From Thiobacillus denitrificans (GTDB lineage: Bacteria > Pseudomonadota > Gammaproteobacteria > Burkholderiales > Thiobacillaceae): 64,000 nt of DNA. The notes below the pieces were generated by a model. It was given only the letters and a program-made list of their open reading frames with translations. It was not told where the DNA came from and ran no database searches. Where the stretch lies: positions 81,858 through 145,857 of the forward strand of contig NZ_LDUG01000048.1 in NCBI RefSeq assembly GCF_001530125.1, in the 5' to 3' direction. The position numbers were made by a program, and so were the translations under genes. Shown in pieces: positions 53,746-62,974 of the stretch; positions within the stretch are counted from its first letter, which is position 1; every line of letters begins with the position of its first letter.

Positions 53746-53772
53746 TAAAGTTGTCCCTGTCATCGCCGCTAA
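53746..53772 (+). promoter_or_regulatory. Sigma-28 (FliA) type promoter of the FlaF-like gene
   Basis: TAAAGTTG (53746-53753), 11 bases, GCCGCTAA (53765-53772) against the consensus TAAAGTTT-N11-GCCGATAA: two mismatches and exact spacing. It is 53 bases before the ATG at 53825. The match supports a flagellar role for the gene. Confidence 0.7.
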
Positions 53773-53824
53773 CTTGTTACGTAACCGTGGGCGAGGTGCC
53801 CCGGCACAAGCAACAAGGATAACA

Positions 53825-54208
53825 ATGAGCCCGGAACAACCGATCCAGCAGGCCCCGCGCCGCATCAACCACGCCACCACGATGATGGGTGAGGCGGTCC
53901 AGCTCGACGCCATCGCCGCCCGGCTGATGGCAGTGCAGCGGCACTGGAACGCCCCCAACCGTGAAATTGATCTGGCTGCCGCGCTGGAAGCCAGCCGATG
54001 TGCCTGGCATGCGATTCAGGCCGCGCTGGCTGAAGGCGTGCTGACGCTGCCGCCGGACGTGCAGCACAACCTGCTGATTCTGTCGGTGTATGCCGACAGC
54101 AAAATCAGCGCCTGCGAATCCATCCCCAGCGCCGACACGCTGGGCAGCCTGATTTCACTGACGCGAACCTTGGCCGGGAGCCTGAAGGAATGGCGGGTGG
54201 CAGCATGA
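53825..54208 (+). CDS. flaF: FlaF-family flagellar protein
   Basis: A 127-aa helical protein. The segment AALEASRCAWHAIQAALAEG, then TLPPDVQHNLLILSVYADSK, follows the FlaF pattern (ALE-x-N/S-R-x-x-W, LP-x-x-x-x-x-x-LxxLS). FlaF affects flagellin export or levels in alphaproteobacteria. AAGGAT lies before the ATG. No flbT or flagellin gene is near, so it is an orphan. The next small gene overlaps its stop (ATGA). Recognition rests on pattern, not on an alignment. Confidence 0.6.
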   Translation: MSPEQPIQQAPRRINHATTMMGEAVQLDAIAARLMAVQRHWNAPNREIDLAAALEASRCAWHAIQAALAEGVLTLPPDVQHNLLILSVYADSKISACESIPSADTLGSLISLTRTLAGSLKEWRVAA

Positions 54209-54441
54209 GTGTGCCGCAGTGGGTTCTGCCGGATCGGGTTATCGGTCTGGCCGATTGGTTGGTTGCTGCCGTGGATGTCGGCCCAACGGTACGCCCAGGC
54301 CGCGTCCGCAACCGCCCCAAGACCGAGCCCGAGGAAAAGATCAAAAAACCTGCCGACGGCGTGCGCAAGAAATCGCCGCCTGCCCGCAAGGCCCCCCCGC
54401 GCGGGCGTTACGTCGACGAATATGCGCGCCCGGCGCACTGA
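54205..54441 (+). CDS. Small basic protein after flaF
   Basis: A 78-aa protein: hydrophobic-leaning N-terminus (VLPDRVIGLADWLVAAVDVG), then a Lys/Arg/Pro-rich tail (KKPADGVRKKSPPARKAPPR). It overlaps the flaF stop by 4 bases, so it is probably under the same sigma-28 promoter. No family recognised. Tail-to-tail with glnD, 7 bases apart. Confidence 0.6.
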   Translation: MSVPQWVLPDRVIGLADWLVAAVDVGPTVRPGRVRNRPKTEPEEKIKKPADGVRKKSPPARKAPPRGRYVDEYARPAH

Positions 54442-54448
54442 ATCAGAG

Positions 54449-57037
54449 TCACTGCAAAACCGCCCGCACGCTGGCCTCTAGCGCCTGCATTCCGGCAGGC
54501 GTCTCAAGGCTCTTTCCCCGGATCAGAAACGTATCCTCGACACGCTCGCCAAGCGTGTCGATCTTGGCGGCATAGACGCTCACGTCATGCTGCATCAACA
54601 CCTCGGCTACCGCAAACAGCAAGCCCCCGCGATCGGCACAGGTGATCGACAGCATGTGGCCACGCCCCTGCGCGTCGGGCGCCAGCCGAACCGTGGTCGG
54701 GTAGGGATGGTGGCGCTGGTGGCGTGACAGGCGGCCGCGCGGTGCAGGTTGCAGCGGGCGCACCGGATCGAGGTCGCGCGCCAGTTCGTGTTCCACGAAG
54801 CTGAGGAAATCGCGGTAATGAATGCCGCGGTTGGCCAGATCCATCACCTGAAAACTGTCGAGCGCATAGCCATGCCGGGTGGTGTGGATCTTGGCTTCGA
54901 GGATGGTGTACTGGATGCGCGCGAAAAAGCCGCAGATGCGGGCAAACAGGTCGGGGAGGCCAGGCGTGTAGACCAGCACCTGGATGCCTTCGCCGGCCGG
55001 TGACAGCCGCGCCCGCACGACGGCGTCGGGGCTGTTGGTGCGGCGCCACAGCATGCGCGCCTGCCAGGCCATGTCACGGGCGTCGAAACGGACAAAATAG
55101 CGGGCATCGAGGTGCTGCCACAGCGCATCGGCAGTGTCGGTCGGCAGGCCATAGAGGGCAAGATTGACGCGGGCTTCCGCCTGTTTGGCGGCAATGTCGG
55201 CCACGCCTTCATCACCGCCTGCAAGCCTGATCTGCGTCGAGTGATAGAGATCTTCCAGCAGCTTGCCTTTCCAGGCGTTCCAGACCTTGGGGCTGGTGCC
55301 GCGGATGTCGGCCACGGTCAGCAGATAGAGCGCCGTCAGATGGCGCAGATCGCCGACTTTGTCGGCGAAAGCGGCGATCACCCCCGGATCACTGATGTCT
55401 TCCTTTTGCGCGGTGCGCGACATCACCAGATGCATGTTCACCAGCCAGGCGACCAGTTCGCTGTCGGTCTTGTCGAGGCTGTGTTGGCGGCAAAACCGCC
55501 GCGCATCGGCCGCGCCCAGTTCGGAATGGTCACCGCCACGGCCTTTTGCAATGTCGTGGAACAGCGCAGCCAGATACAGCAGTTCGGGTTTGTCGAAAGC
55601 GGCAATCAGCCGGCTGGCGAGCGGGAGCTCGTGCGCGAACGCCGGCACGGTCAGGCGCCGCATGTTGCGCAACACGGTGAGGATGTGTTCGTCCACGGTA
55701 TAGACATGGAACAGGTCGTGCTGCATCTGCCCGACGACGCGGCCAAATGCCGGGATATAGCGTGCCAGCAGCCCGTAGCGGTGCATCGCGCGCATGGCTC
55801 GCGTAATGCCAACCGGTTGGCGCAGCAGCATCATGAACAGGGCGCGGTGCGCCGGATGGGCACGGAAGGCGGCGTCGATGCGGGTGCTGCCGCGCCACAG
55901 CGCGCGCAGGGTGGCCGGCTCGAATCCGGCGAGTGCCGGGCGCTGGGCGTAGACGATGAAGGCGCGCAGCAGGGCATCGGGCTTGCGCTCGAACAGGTCG
56001 GGCTCGCGCGCCTCAAGCAGCCTGGCGCGTACCTGAAAATCGGCGTCGATCGGCTCGGGCGGCGCGTTCACCGGAAACAGCCTTACCCGCAGCGACTGGA
56101 TGAGAATGTCGTTGGCACGCTGGATCAGCTTGGCGGCGCGGTAATAGCCCTGCATCAGGCGCTCGGGGGGGCGCTTGTTCGCGGTGGCGGCGAGCCCCAG
56201 GCGCTCGGCGAGATCGGTCTGGTAGTCGAAGGCCAGGCGGTCTTCGCGCCGCCTGGCCAGGATATGCAGGTGGATGCGCAGCGAAGAGAGCGTGCGTTCC
56301 TCGCGTGCAATGCGGCGCGCCTCGGCGTGGGTGAGCAGGCCGGCGCGCGCGATGCCATTCCAGCCGCCGGTGATGCCGCAGGCCTGCGCCAGCCAGTGAA
56401 TCGTGTGCAGGTCGCGCAGGCCGCCGGGACTATCTTTCAGGTTGGGTTCGAGCTTGTAGGCGCTGTCGTCGAAGCGGGCGTGGCGCGCCTGCTGCTCGGC
56501 GAGCTTGCCGTCGAAAAAGTGCTGGGCGTCGAAGCGTGCCCGGAAGCGCCGGTCGAATTCGTCGAACAGGGCGGCGGCACCGCATACGAAGCGCGCTTCC
56601 AGTAGATTGGTTTCCACCGTGATGTCGGCGTCAGCCTCGATGATGCAGGCCTCGACGGTGCGCACGCTGTGGCCGATTTCCAGCCCGACGTCCCAGCATG
56701 CCTGCACCCAGTTTTCCAGCGTGGCCTGCTGCGCTGCGGTGGGCTCGTGCGGCAACAGCAGCAGCACGTCAACGTCCGAACCCGGAAACAGTTCGCCGCG
56801 CCCGTAGCCGCCGACGGCGGCGACGCAGAAGCTGGCAGGCAGCGCGAGCCGGGTGCCGATTTCCGACAGCACGCCATCGACCAGGGCGGCGTGGCGCGTC
56901 AGGTAGCGAGGGGCAGAGGGTGTTTCAAGATAGGCCGCGGCAAGCGCCGCGCGGCCCGATTTGAGCCGCTCGCGAAGATCGGCGAACGGCGGGGTGCTCA
57001 CGCGGTTAAGTGGCCTGCTTTCGAAATAACCGAACAT
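54449..57037 (-). CDS. glnD: PII uridylyltransferase GlnD
   Basis: An 862-aa bifunctional nitrogen sensor that uridylylates and de-uridylylates PII proteins. Nucleotidyltransferase motif GGYGRGELFPGSDVD (about residues 76-90), GlnD central helices, HD domain (ALFHDIAKGRGGDHSELGA, about 500) and two ACT domains at the C-terminus. Full length for the family. Alone on the minus strand, with a repeat at its upstream side. Confidence 0.96.
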   Translation of the reverse strand: MFGYFESRPLNRVSTPPFADLRERLKSGRAALAAAYLETPSAPRYLTRHAALVDGVLSEIGTRLALPASFCVAAVGGYGRGELFPGSDVDVLLLLPHEPTAAQQATLENWVQACWDVGLEIGHSVRTVEACIIEADADITVETNLLEARFVCGAAALFDEFDRRFRARFDAQHFFDGKLAEQQARHARFDDSAYKLEPNLKDSPGGLRDLHTIHWLAQACGITGGWNGIARAGLLTHAEARRIAREERTLSSLRIHLHILARRREDRLAFDYQTDLAERLGLAATANKRPPERLMQGYYRAAKLIQRANDILIQSLRVRLFPVNAPPEPIDADFQVRARLLEAREPDLFERKPDALLRAFIVYAQRPALAGFEPATLRALWRGSTRIDAAFRAHPAHRALFMMLLRQPVGITRAMRAMHRYGLLARYIPAFGRVVGQMQHDLFHVYTVDEHILTVLRNMRRLTVPAFAHELPLASRLIAAFDKPELLYLAALFHDIAKGRGGDHSELGAADARRFCRQHSLDKTDSELVAWLVNMHLVMSRTAQKEDISDPGVIAAFADKVGDLRHLTALYLLTVADIRGTSPKVWNAWKGKLLEDLYHSTQIRLAGGDEGVADIAAKQAEARVNLALYGLPTDTADALWQHLDARYFVRFDARDMAWQARMLWRRTNSPDAVVRARLSPAGEGIQVLVYTPGLPDLFARICGFFARIQYTILEAKIHTTRHGYALDSFQVMDLANRGIHYRDFLSFVEHELARDLDPVRPLQPAPRGRLSRHQRHHPYPTTVRLAPDAQGRGHMLSITCADRGGLLFAVAEVLMQHDVSVYAAKIDTLGERVEDTFLIRGKSLETPAGMQALEASVRAVLQ

Positions 57038-57142
57038 GAAACGGCGTCTTTTTCCGCATGGCGGCGTTGCTCGTCGTTGCCATAGTCTCGGCTATGTCGC
57101 CTCCTCGCGCCTTGCCCTGCGAAAAAATCCATCCGTTTCATC
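57036..57142. repeat. Long imperfect inverted repeat upstream of glnD
   Basis: Outer arms ATGAAACGG (57036-57044) and CCGTTTCAT (57132-57140); inside, TTTTTCCGCATGGCGGCG pairs imperfectly with CGCGCCTTGCCCTGCGAAAAAA, with a central ATAGTCTCGGCTAT palindrome. It covers the whole gap between map and glnD and overlaps the first codon of glnD. Confidence 0.7.
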
Positions 57143-57168
57143 TGTTCTGTTATTTCAAAAGCAGACCA

Positions 57169-57969
57169 CTAGCGGATGCGGTCGGGAACGGCCGGGGTGC
57201 CGGCTGACACGGTCAGCACCTCGTGGCCGCTGTCGGTGACCAGAATCGTGTGTTCCCACTGCGCCGACAGGCTGCGGTCCTTGGTGACGATGGTCCAGCC
57301 GTCGGACATCTGGCGGATATCGCGGCGCCCGGCGTTGATCATCGGCTCGATGGTGAAAGTCATGCCGGGCTCCAGCACCAGGCCGGTGCCGGCCTTGCCG
57401 TAGTGCAGCACCTGCGGGTCCTCGTGGAAATTCTTGCCGATGCCGTGGCCACAGAATTCACGCACCACGCTGTAGCCATGATTTTCGGCAAAGCGCTGGA
57501 TGGCATGGCCGATGTCGCCCAGGCGGGCGCCGGGCTTGACGTGGGCGATGCCGGTCCACATCGCTTCATAGGTGATCTGGATCAGCCGCTTGGCCTGGAT
57601 CGTTACGTCGCCGACCGCGAACATGCGGCTGGTGTCGCCGTGCCAGCCGTCCTTGATCACCGTGATGTCGAGGTTCACGATGTCGCCGTTTTTCAGCAGC
57701 TTGTCGCTTGGCACGCCGTGGCAGACCTGGTTGTTGACCGAGGTGCAAATCGACTTGGGGTAGGGGGCGTGGCCGGACGGCGCGTAGTTCAGCGGTGCCG
57801 GGATGGTGCCCTGCACATCCACCATATAGTCATGGCACAGCCGGTCGAGCTCGCCGGTGGTGACGCCGGGTTTGACGAAGGGCGTGATGTAGTCGAGCAC
57901 TTCCGAGCCGAGCCGGCCTGCTACGCGCATGCCCTCGATTTCGGCGCCGGTTTTGATGGTGACAGTCAT
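57169..57969 (-). CDS. map: Methionine aminopeptidase
   Basis: A 266-aa type Ia metallo-peptidase that removes the initiator Met. Metal ligands are seen in NLDITVIKDGWHGDTSRMF (two Asp), CGHGIGKNFHEDP (His), TIEPMI (Glu) and WEHTILV (Glu). Start MTVTIKTGAEIEGMRVAG at 57969; the longer open frame is not part of the family. It is divergent from rpsB, the common betaproteobacterial order. Confidence 0.96.
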   Translation of the reverse strand: MTVTIKTGAEIEGMRVAGRLGSEVLDYITPFVKPGVTTGELDRLCHDYMVDVQGTIPAPLNYAPSGHAPYPKSICTSVNNQVCHGVPSDKLLKNGDIVNLDITVIKDGWHGDTSRMFAVGDVTIQAKRLIQITYEAMWTGIAHVKPGARLGDIGHAIQRFAENHGYSVVREFCGHGIGKNFHEDPQVLHYGKAGTGLVLEPGMTFTIEPMINAGRRDIRQMSDGWTIVTKDRSLSAQWEHTILVTDSGHEVLTVSAGTPAVPDRIR

Positions 57970-58194
57970 GTAACGGATAGGTGGAGAATAAAGACGCATT
58001 CTAGCGCGCCCGGTGCACACCGAAAAAACCTGCGCAAAATGTGGGCGAGAAAAGGGACGCCTGCCGACGTCCTCCGCTATCCGCCGGACCGGGTGAGTAC
58101 CCGCCGTGCGCGCCGCCATCGCCCGCGGTCTTGATGGCCTGGCTGGAGATTTCGTTGCGGCAGGCGGGACAGGGGCGCTGAGGGATGCTTCTTC

Positions 58195-58223
58195 TTGAAA
58201 TGAAAGCCTTATCGAATTAGAAT
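58195..58223 (+). promoter_or_regulatory. Sigma-70 promoter of the rpsB-tsf operon
   Basis: TTGAAA (58195-58200), 17 bases, TAGAAT (58218-58223). Initiation near 58230 gives a 117-base structured leader. The 225 bp between map and this promoter hold no other feature I can support. Confidence 0.85.
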
Positions 58224-58230
58224 TACGGGC

Positions 58231-58346
58231 TGTCCGAAATGATTCGGACAAATTCGCACACCTGTCATTAAAGGGTGGCGGCGCGTTCAGTTAATACAAA
58301 CGCGCGGCTGCTGACGGGTGGAGGCTCAACCCTTTAGGAGATTGTC
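58231..58346 (+). promoter_or_regulatory. Structured rpsB leader (possible S2 autoregulation)
   Basis: Pairs seen: TGTCCGAA with TTCGGACA (58231-58250), GCGCGTT with AACGCGC (58281-58287, 58299-58305) and AAAGGGT with ACCCTTT (58270-58276, 58329-58335) closing the whole arm just before the AGGAG ribosome site (58336-58340). The layout fits a leader bound by S2 to repress translation, as known in enterobacteria; binding here is inferred. Confidence 0.6.
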
Positions 58347-59096
58347 ATGTCTGTCACCATGCGTCAAATGCTGGAAGCCGGCGTCCACTTCGGACACCAG
58401 ACCCGCTTCTGGAACCCCAAGATGGCCCCGTTCATTTTCGGGAATCGCAACAAGATTCATATCGTCAACCTGGAAAAAACGCTGCCGATGTTCCAGGAGG
58501 CGCAAAAATTCGTGCGTCAGCTGTCCGCCAACAAGGGCAACGTGCTGTTCGTCGGCACCAAGCGTGCCGCGCGTGACATCGTGCGCGAAGAAGCCCAGCG
58601 CGCCGGCATGCCTTACGTCGACAACCGCTGGCTGGGCGGCATGCTGACCAACTTCAAGACGGTCAAGCTGTCGATCAAGCGCCTGAACGACCTGGAAGCC
58701 GCGCTGGCCGAACCGGGCCGTTTGTCGAAGAAAGAAACCCTCACCATGCAGCGCGAGGCCGACAAGCTGAACCGCAGCCTGGGCGGCATTCGTGAAATGG
58801 GCGGCGTCCCCGACGCACTGTTCATCATCGACGTCGGCTACCAGAAGGGCGCCGTGGTCGAGGCCAAGAAGCTGGGCATCCCGGTGATCGGCGTGGTCGA
58901 CACCAACAACAGCCCGGCAGGCGTGGATTACATCATCCCCGGCAACGATGACTCGGCGCGCGCAATTCGTTTGTACGCCCGCGGCATAGCTGATGCGGCC
59001 CTGGAAGGTCGTGCTCAGGTGGTCAGCGAAATCGTCGGTGGCGAAGAGTTCATCGAAGTTGAAGAAGAAGAAGAGGGTGGCGTCGCCGCTGAATAA
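58347..59096 (+). CDS. rpsB: 30S ribosomal protein S2
   Basis: A 249-aa S2 with the family start [20 protein letters not shown] and KMAPFIFG, the central [10 protein letters not shown] segment and the acidic tail (EVEEEEEGG). AGGAG lies 7 bases upstream. First gene of the operon; the attenuator-like hairpin after it lets S2 be made in excess over EF-Ts. Confidence 0.98.
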   Translation: MSVTMRQMLEAGVHFGHQTRFWNPKMAPFIFGNRNKIHIVNLEKTLPMFQEAQKFVRQLSANKGNVLFVGTKRAARDIVREEAQRAGMPYVDNRWLGGMLTNFKTVKLSIKRLNDLEAALAEPGRLSKKETLTMQREADKLNRSLGGIREMGGVPDALFIIDVGYQKGAVVEAKKLGIPVIGVVDTNNSPAGVDYIIPGNDDSARAIRLYARGIADAALEGRAQVVSEIVGGEEFIEVEEEEEGGVAAE

Positions 59097-59146
59097 ACGC
59101 GACGCGCGGCATTATCGCCGGGATGGATTCCCGGCGAACGTATTTT

Positions 59147-59172
59147 GAGGAGGGGCCTTGGCCCCTCTTTCT
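59147..59172 (+). terminator. rpsB-tsf attenuator
   Basis: GAGGGGCC (59150-59157) TT GGCCCCTC (59160-59167) then TTTCT. The T tract is short, so part of the polymerases should read through to tsf, as in E. coli. Confidence 0.75.
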
Positions 59173-59215
59173 GCATAGGCTGAATTAATTTAGTAATTTG
59201 GGACAGGAGTACGAA

Positions 59216-60088
59216 ATGGCGGAAATCACTGCAAGCATGGTCAAGGAACTGCGCGAAAAAACCGATGCGCCGATGATGGACTGCAAAAAGGCACTGTCGG
59301 AAGCCGGTGGCGACATGCAGAAGGCGGAAGAAATTCTGCGCGTGCGCTTTGGCAACAAGGCCGCCAAGAGCGCCGGCCGTGTGGCGGCTGAAGGCGTGGT
59401 GGCCATCGCTATCAGCGCCGACGGCAAGTCGGCTGCCATGCTGGAAGTCAACTGCGAAACCGATTTTGTGGCGAAGAACGACGATTTCCTGGCGCTGTCG
59501 ACCGCGCTGGCCGAGATGGTGCTGAACCAGAAGCCGGCCGACGTTGCCGCGCTGTCCGCGCTACCTTACAAGGGCAGCACGGTGGAGGCCGTCCGGACCG
59601 AGCTGGTCGGCAAGATGGGCGAGAACATGTCGGTGCGCCGCTTCGTTCGCCTCGACGGCCAGGGCAAGTTCGCCAGCTACATCCACGGCAACAAGATCGG
59701 CGTGCTGGTCGATGTGAGCGGCGACGAAGCGCTGGCGCGCGACATCGCCATGCACATTGCTGCGTCCAAGCCCAAGTCGCTGGATGCCTCCGGCGTGTCG
59801 CAGGATCTGATCGATACGGAGCGCCGCGTCGCGATCGAGAAAGCACTGGTCGCCGGCAAGCCGGAAGCCATGCTGGAAAAGATTGCCGATGGCACGGTGC
59901 AGAAATTCCTCAAGGAAGTCACCCTGCTGTCGCAGCCCTTCGTCAAGGACGACAAGCAGAGCGTCGAGCAGGTGCTGAAGTCGAAGAACTCGCAGTGCCA
60001 CGGCTTCATGATGTACGTGGTGGGCGAGGGCATCGAGAAGAAAGTGTCCGACTTCGCCGCCGAAGTCGCGGCGGCTTCCCAGGTCTGA
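59216..60088 (+). CDS. tsf: Elongation factor Ts
   Basis: A 290-aa guanine-exchange factor of EF-Tu. Start [20 protein letters not shown] and [13 protein letters not shown] are the family signature; a second copy of the core domain follows ([12 protein letters not shown]). Ribosome site GGAG at 59205-59208. The 119-bp spacer to rpsB holds the attenuator. Confidence 0.98.
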   Translation: MAEITASMVKELREKTDAPMMDCKKALSEAGGDMQKAEEILRVRFGNKAAKSAGRVAAEGVVAIAISADGKSAAMLEVNCETDFVAKNDDFLALSTALAEMVLNQKPADVAALSALPYKGSTVEAVRTELVGKMGENMSVRRFVRLDGQGKFASYIHGNKIGVLVDVSGDEALARDIAMHIAASKPKSLDASGVSQDLIDTERRVAIEKALVAGKPEAMLEKIADGTVQKFLKEVTLLSQPFVKDDKQSVEQVLKSKNSQCHGFMMYVVGEGIEKKVSDFAAEVAAASQV

Positions 60089-60094
60089 TCGCGG

Positions 60095-60808
60095 ATGGCG
60101 CCGGTTCGACGCATCCTGCTGAAGCTGTCCGGCGAGGCCCTGATGGGGCCGGATGGCTTCGGCTATCACGCTGAAACCATGGCCGGCTTTGTCGGTCAGG
60201 TTCGCGAGGTGGTGGCGCTTGGTGTGCAGGTCGGCATTGTGGTCGGCGGCGGCAACCTGTTCCGCGGCGCCACCGGCGCCTTGTCCGGGATGAACCGCGC
60301 CACCGCCGATTCGATGGGCATGCTGGCCACCGTGATGAATGCGCTGGCCTTCAAGGATGCCTTGCAGCAGGCCGGCGTCGATGTGCGGGTGCAGACTGCG
60401 GTCCATATCGCGCATGTCGGCGAGGACTTCGATCGCGACGCGGCGGTGCGCCACCTGGAAGCGGGGCGGGTGGTGGTTTTCGGCGGCGGTACGGGCAACC
60501 CCTTCTTTACCACGGATACGGCAGCGGCGCTGCGCGCGGCCGAGATCGGCGCCGACCTGCTGCTGAAGGCGACCAAAGTCGACGGCGTCTACACCGCCGA
60601 CCCGAAGAAGGACGCGAGCGCCCGGCGCTACGAAACGCTGAGCTTCGACGAGGCGATCGCCAATAATCTGGCGGTGCTCGACACCGCCGCTTTTGCCCTG
60701 TGCCGCGAACAGAAGCTGAATCTGGTCGTGTTCAATGTTTTCAAGCCCGGCGCGCTGAAGCGCGTGGTGATGGGCGAAGATGAAGGCACGCGCGTGACCT
60801 TTAGTTGA
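60095..60808 (+). CDS. pyrH: UMP kinase
   Basis: A 237-aa hexameric amino-acid-kinase-fold enzyme forming UDP from [16 protein letters not shown] at the start, [12 protein letters not shown] phosphate loop, [15 protein letters not shown] and [20 protein letters not shown]. Starts 6 bases after tsf. Ends 9 bases before frr. Confidence 0.97.
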   Translation: MAPVRRILLKLSGEALMGPDGFGYHAETMAGFVGQVREVVALGVQVGIVVGGGNLFRGATGALSGMNRATADSMGMLATVMNALAFKDALQQAGVDVRVQTAVHIAHVGEDFDRDAAVRHLEAGRVVVFGGGTGNPFFTTDTAAALRAAEIGADLLLKATKVDGVYTADPKKDASARRYETLSFDEAIANNLAVLDTAAFALCREQKLNLVVFNVFKPGALKRVVMGEDEGTRVTFS

Positions 60809-60817
60809 GGAGTTGAA

Positions 60818-61387
60818 ATGGCTGAAACCACCATCGCCGAGATCAAGCAGTCCGTCGAACATAAAATGGGCAAGACGCTGGAAGCGTTGAGGAACGATCT
60901 GGCCAAGGTGCGTACCGGGCGCGCTCACACCGGCATCCTCGACCACGTCATGGTCGATTACTACGGCAACCCGACACCGGTGCCTCAGGTGGCCAACGTG
61001 TCGCTGGTCGATTCACGCACGCTGGGCGTGCAGCCGTATGAAAAAAACATGGTTGCCAAGATCGAGAAAGCCATCCGTGATGGCGACCTGGGCCTGAACC
61101 CGGCGGCGCACGGCGACATCATTCGTGTCCCCATGCCGTCGCTGACCGAGGAACGCCGCCGCGACCTGATCAAGGTGGTGCGCAACGAAGCTGAAGGTGC
61201 GCGCGTCGCGGTGCGCAATATCCGCCGCGATGCCAACGGCACCGTGAAGGACATGGTTAAGGCCAAGACCGCGACCGAAGACGAGGAGCGCCGCACCCAG
61301 GACGAGGTGCAGAAGCTGACCGACAAATACATCGGCGAGATCGACAAGATGCTGGCCGACAAAGAGAAAGACCTGCTCGCAGTCTGA
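60818..61387 (+). CDS. frr: Ribosome recycling factor
   Basis: A 189-aa RRF (the long form near 185 aa is usual). Visible [35 protein letters not shown] and the [16 protein letters not shown] helix. Frees ribosomes after termination with EF-G. Ribosome site GAGGAG just before the ATG. Confidence 0.97.
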   Translation: MAETTIAEIKQSVEHKMGKTLEALRNDLAKVRTGRAHTGILDHVMVDYYGNPTPVPQVANVSLVDSRTLGVQPYEKNMVAKIEKAIRDGDLGLNPAAHGDIIRVPMPSLTEERRRDLIKVVRNEAEGARVAVRNIRRDANGTVKDMVKAKTATEDEERRTQDEVQKLTDKYIGEIDKMLADKEKDLLAV

Positions 61388-61398
61388 GCCGATCCTGC

Positions 61399-62145
61399 GT
61401 GTCTACCCTGGCGAAGCAAACGATTCCGGCAAGCACCGATGTGCCGCGGCACATCGCCATCATCATGGATGGCAATGGCCGCTGGGCGAAGCGCCGGCTG
61501 ATGCCGCGCGTGGCTGGCCATCGCAAGGGCGTCGAGGCGCTGCGCGGGGTGATCCGCGCCTGCGCCGAGCGCGGCGTGTCGCATCTCACGGTATTTGCCT
61601 TCAGTTCGGAAAACTGGCGGCGTCCGCAGGAAGAAGTCACTCTGCTGATGGAGCTGTTCATGCGCGCGCTGGAGAATGAAGTCGCGCGGCTGCATGAAAA
61701 CGACATCCGCTTTCGCGTCATCGGCGATCTGTCTGGTTTTTCCGGGCGCATCCAGGCCCTGATTCGCGACGCCGAAGCGCTGACGCGCGACAACACCCGT
61801 CTCACCTTCACCGTGGCGGCCAATTACGGCGGGCGCTGGGACATCGTTCAGGCGGTGAAGAAGCTGATGGCGGCGGGTGTGGCGGCGGAAGCGCTGGATG
61901 AAGTCGCGCTGGCGCAGCAGCTCAGCATGGCCGAAGCGCCCGAGCCGGACCTGTTCATCCGCACCGGCGGCGAACAGCGCATCAGCAATTTCCTGCTGTG
62001 GCAGCTGGCCTACACCGAGCTGTATTTCACCGACGCGCTGTGGCCCGATTTTGACGCGGCGGCGCTGGAGGAGGCGATTGCCTCCTACCGCGCCCGTGAA
62101 CGCCGTTTTGGTCGCACCAGCGAACAGGTTAAAGCCGCGTCGTGA
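61399..62145 (+). CDS. uppS: Undecaprenyl diphosphate synthase
   Basis: A 248-aa cis-prenyltransferase making the lipid carrier for wall synthesis. [16 protein letters not shown] with the catalytic Asp, [31 protein letters not shown]. It uses a GTG start at 61399, as no ATG occurs before the conserved core. Confidence 0.96.
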   Translation: MSTLAKQTIPASTDVPRHIAIIMDGNGRWAKRRLMPRVAGHRKGVEALRGVIRACAERGVSHLTVFAFSSENWRRPQEEVTLLMELFMRALENEVARLHENDIRFRVIGDLSGFSGRIQALIRDAEALTRDNTRLTFTVAANYGGRWDIVQAVKKLMAAGVAAEALDEVALAQQLSMAEAPEPDLFIRTGGEQRISNFLLWQLAYTELYFTDALWPDFDAAALEEAIASYRARERRFGRTSEQVKAAS

Positions 62146-62167
62146 CGGCATACGAGGCACTGCATCC

Positions 62168-62974
62168 ATGACGCCTCTTTTCAGGCGGGTGCTCACCGCC
62201 GCACTGTTGCTGGCAGTGTTCGTGCCGGCCGTGCTATGGGCGCCGGCCTGGTTGTGGGCGATCCTGATGGCCGGGCTGATCGGCATGGCCGCTTATGAAT
62301 GGGCGCGCCTGAGCCACTTTCCGCCGCTGTCTGCGCGCGCCTATGCCGGCCTGCTGGCGCTGGGTGCGCTGGCCCTGCCCGCGGTGATGGGCGCGGACTG
62401 GCCGACCTACCAGACCGCGCTGATCCTGCTGGCCATTGGCTTCTGGCTGCTCGTCGCGCCGCTGTGGCTGCTGGGGCGCTGGCATGCGCCCAAGCCCTTT
62501 GTGCGGGCCGTGGTCGGCGTCGTGGTGCTGGTGCCGACCTGGGTGGCGCTGCTTTATCTGCATGCGCGTGGTCCCACCATATTGCTCGGGGTGATGGCGA
62601 TCGTGTGGATTGCCGACACCGCCGCCTATTTTGCCGGACGCCACTTTGGACGCCACAAGCTCGCGCCCACCATCAGTCCCGGCAAGACCTGGGAAGGCGT
62701 GGCGGGGGCGCTCGTCGCGCTGGCGCTGTATGCCGGCGCCCTCAGTCTGCTGGCCGGGATGTCACTGCTGTGGTTGTTTCTCATGGTGTCGGGGTTGCTG
62801 TATCTGTCGGTGCTGGGCGATCTGTTCGAGTCCTGGATCAAGCGCGTTTCCGGCATGAAGGACAGCGGCGACCTGCTGCCCGGCCATGGCGGGGTACTCG
62901 ACCGCATCGACGCCCTGACGTCCACCCTGCCGATTGCCACCGGCATGCTGATGTGGCTGGAGCGCTCCGCATGA
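62168..62974 (+). CDS. cdsA: Phosphatidate cytidylyltransferase
   Basis: A 268-aa polytopic inner-membrane enzyme making CDP-diacylglycerol. About seven hydrophobic segments. The family signature is [35 protein letters not shown], seen here near residues 215-250. Start ATG 62168; the stop TGA overlaps the dxr ATG (ATGA). Confidence 0.96.
   Translation: MTPLFRRVLTAALLLAVFVPAVLWAPAWLWAILMAGLIGMAAYEWARLSHFPPLSARAYAGLLALGALALPAVMGADWPTYQTALILLAIGFWLLVAPLWLLGRWHAPKPFVRAVVGVVVLVPTWVALLYLHARGPTILLGVMAIVWIADTAAYFAGRHFGRHKLAPTISPGKTWEGVAGALVALALYAGALSLLAGMSLLWLFLMVSGLLYLSVLGDLFESWIKRVSGMKDSGDLLPGHGGVLDRIDALTSTLPIATGMLMWLERSA

Noticed and set aside
55112..56605. 497-aa plus-strand ORF within glnD
   Set aside because: glnD on the minus strand is intact and recognised over its length; this is the complementary open frame.
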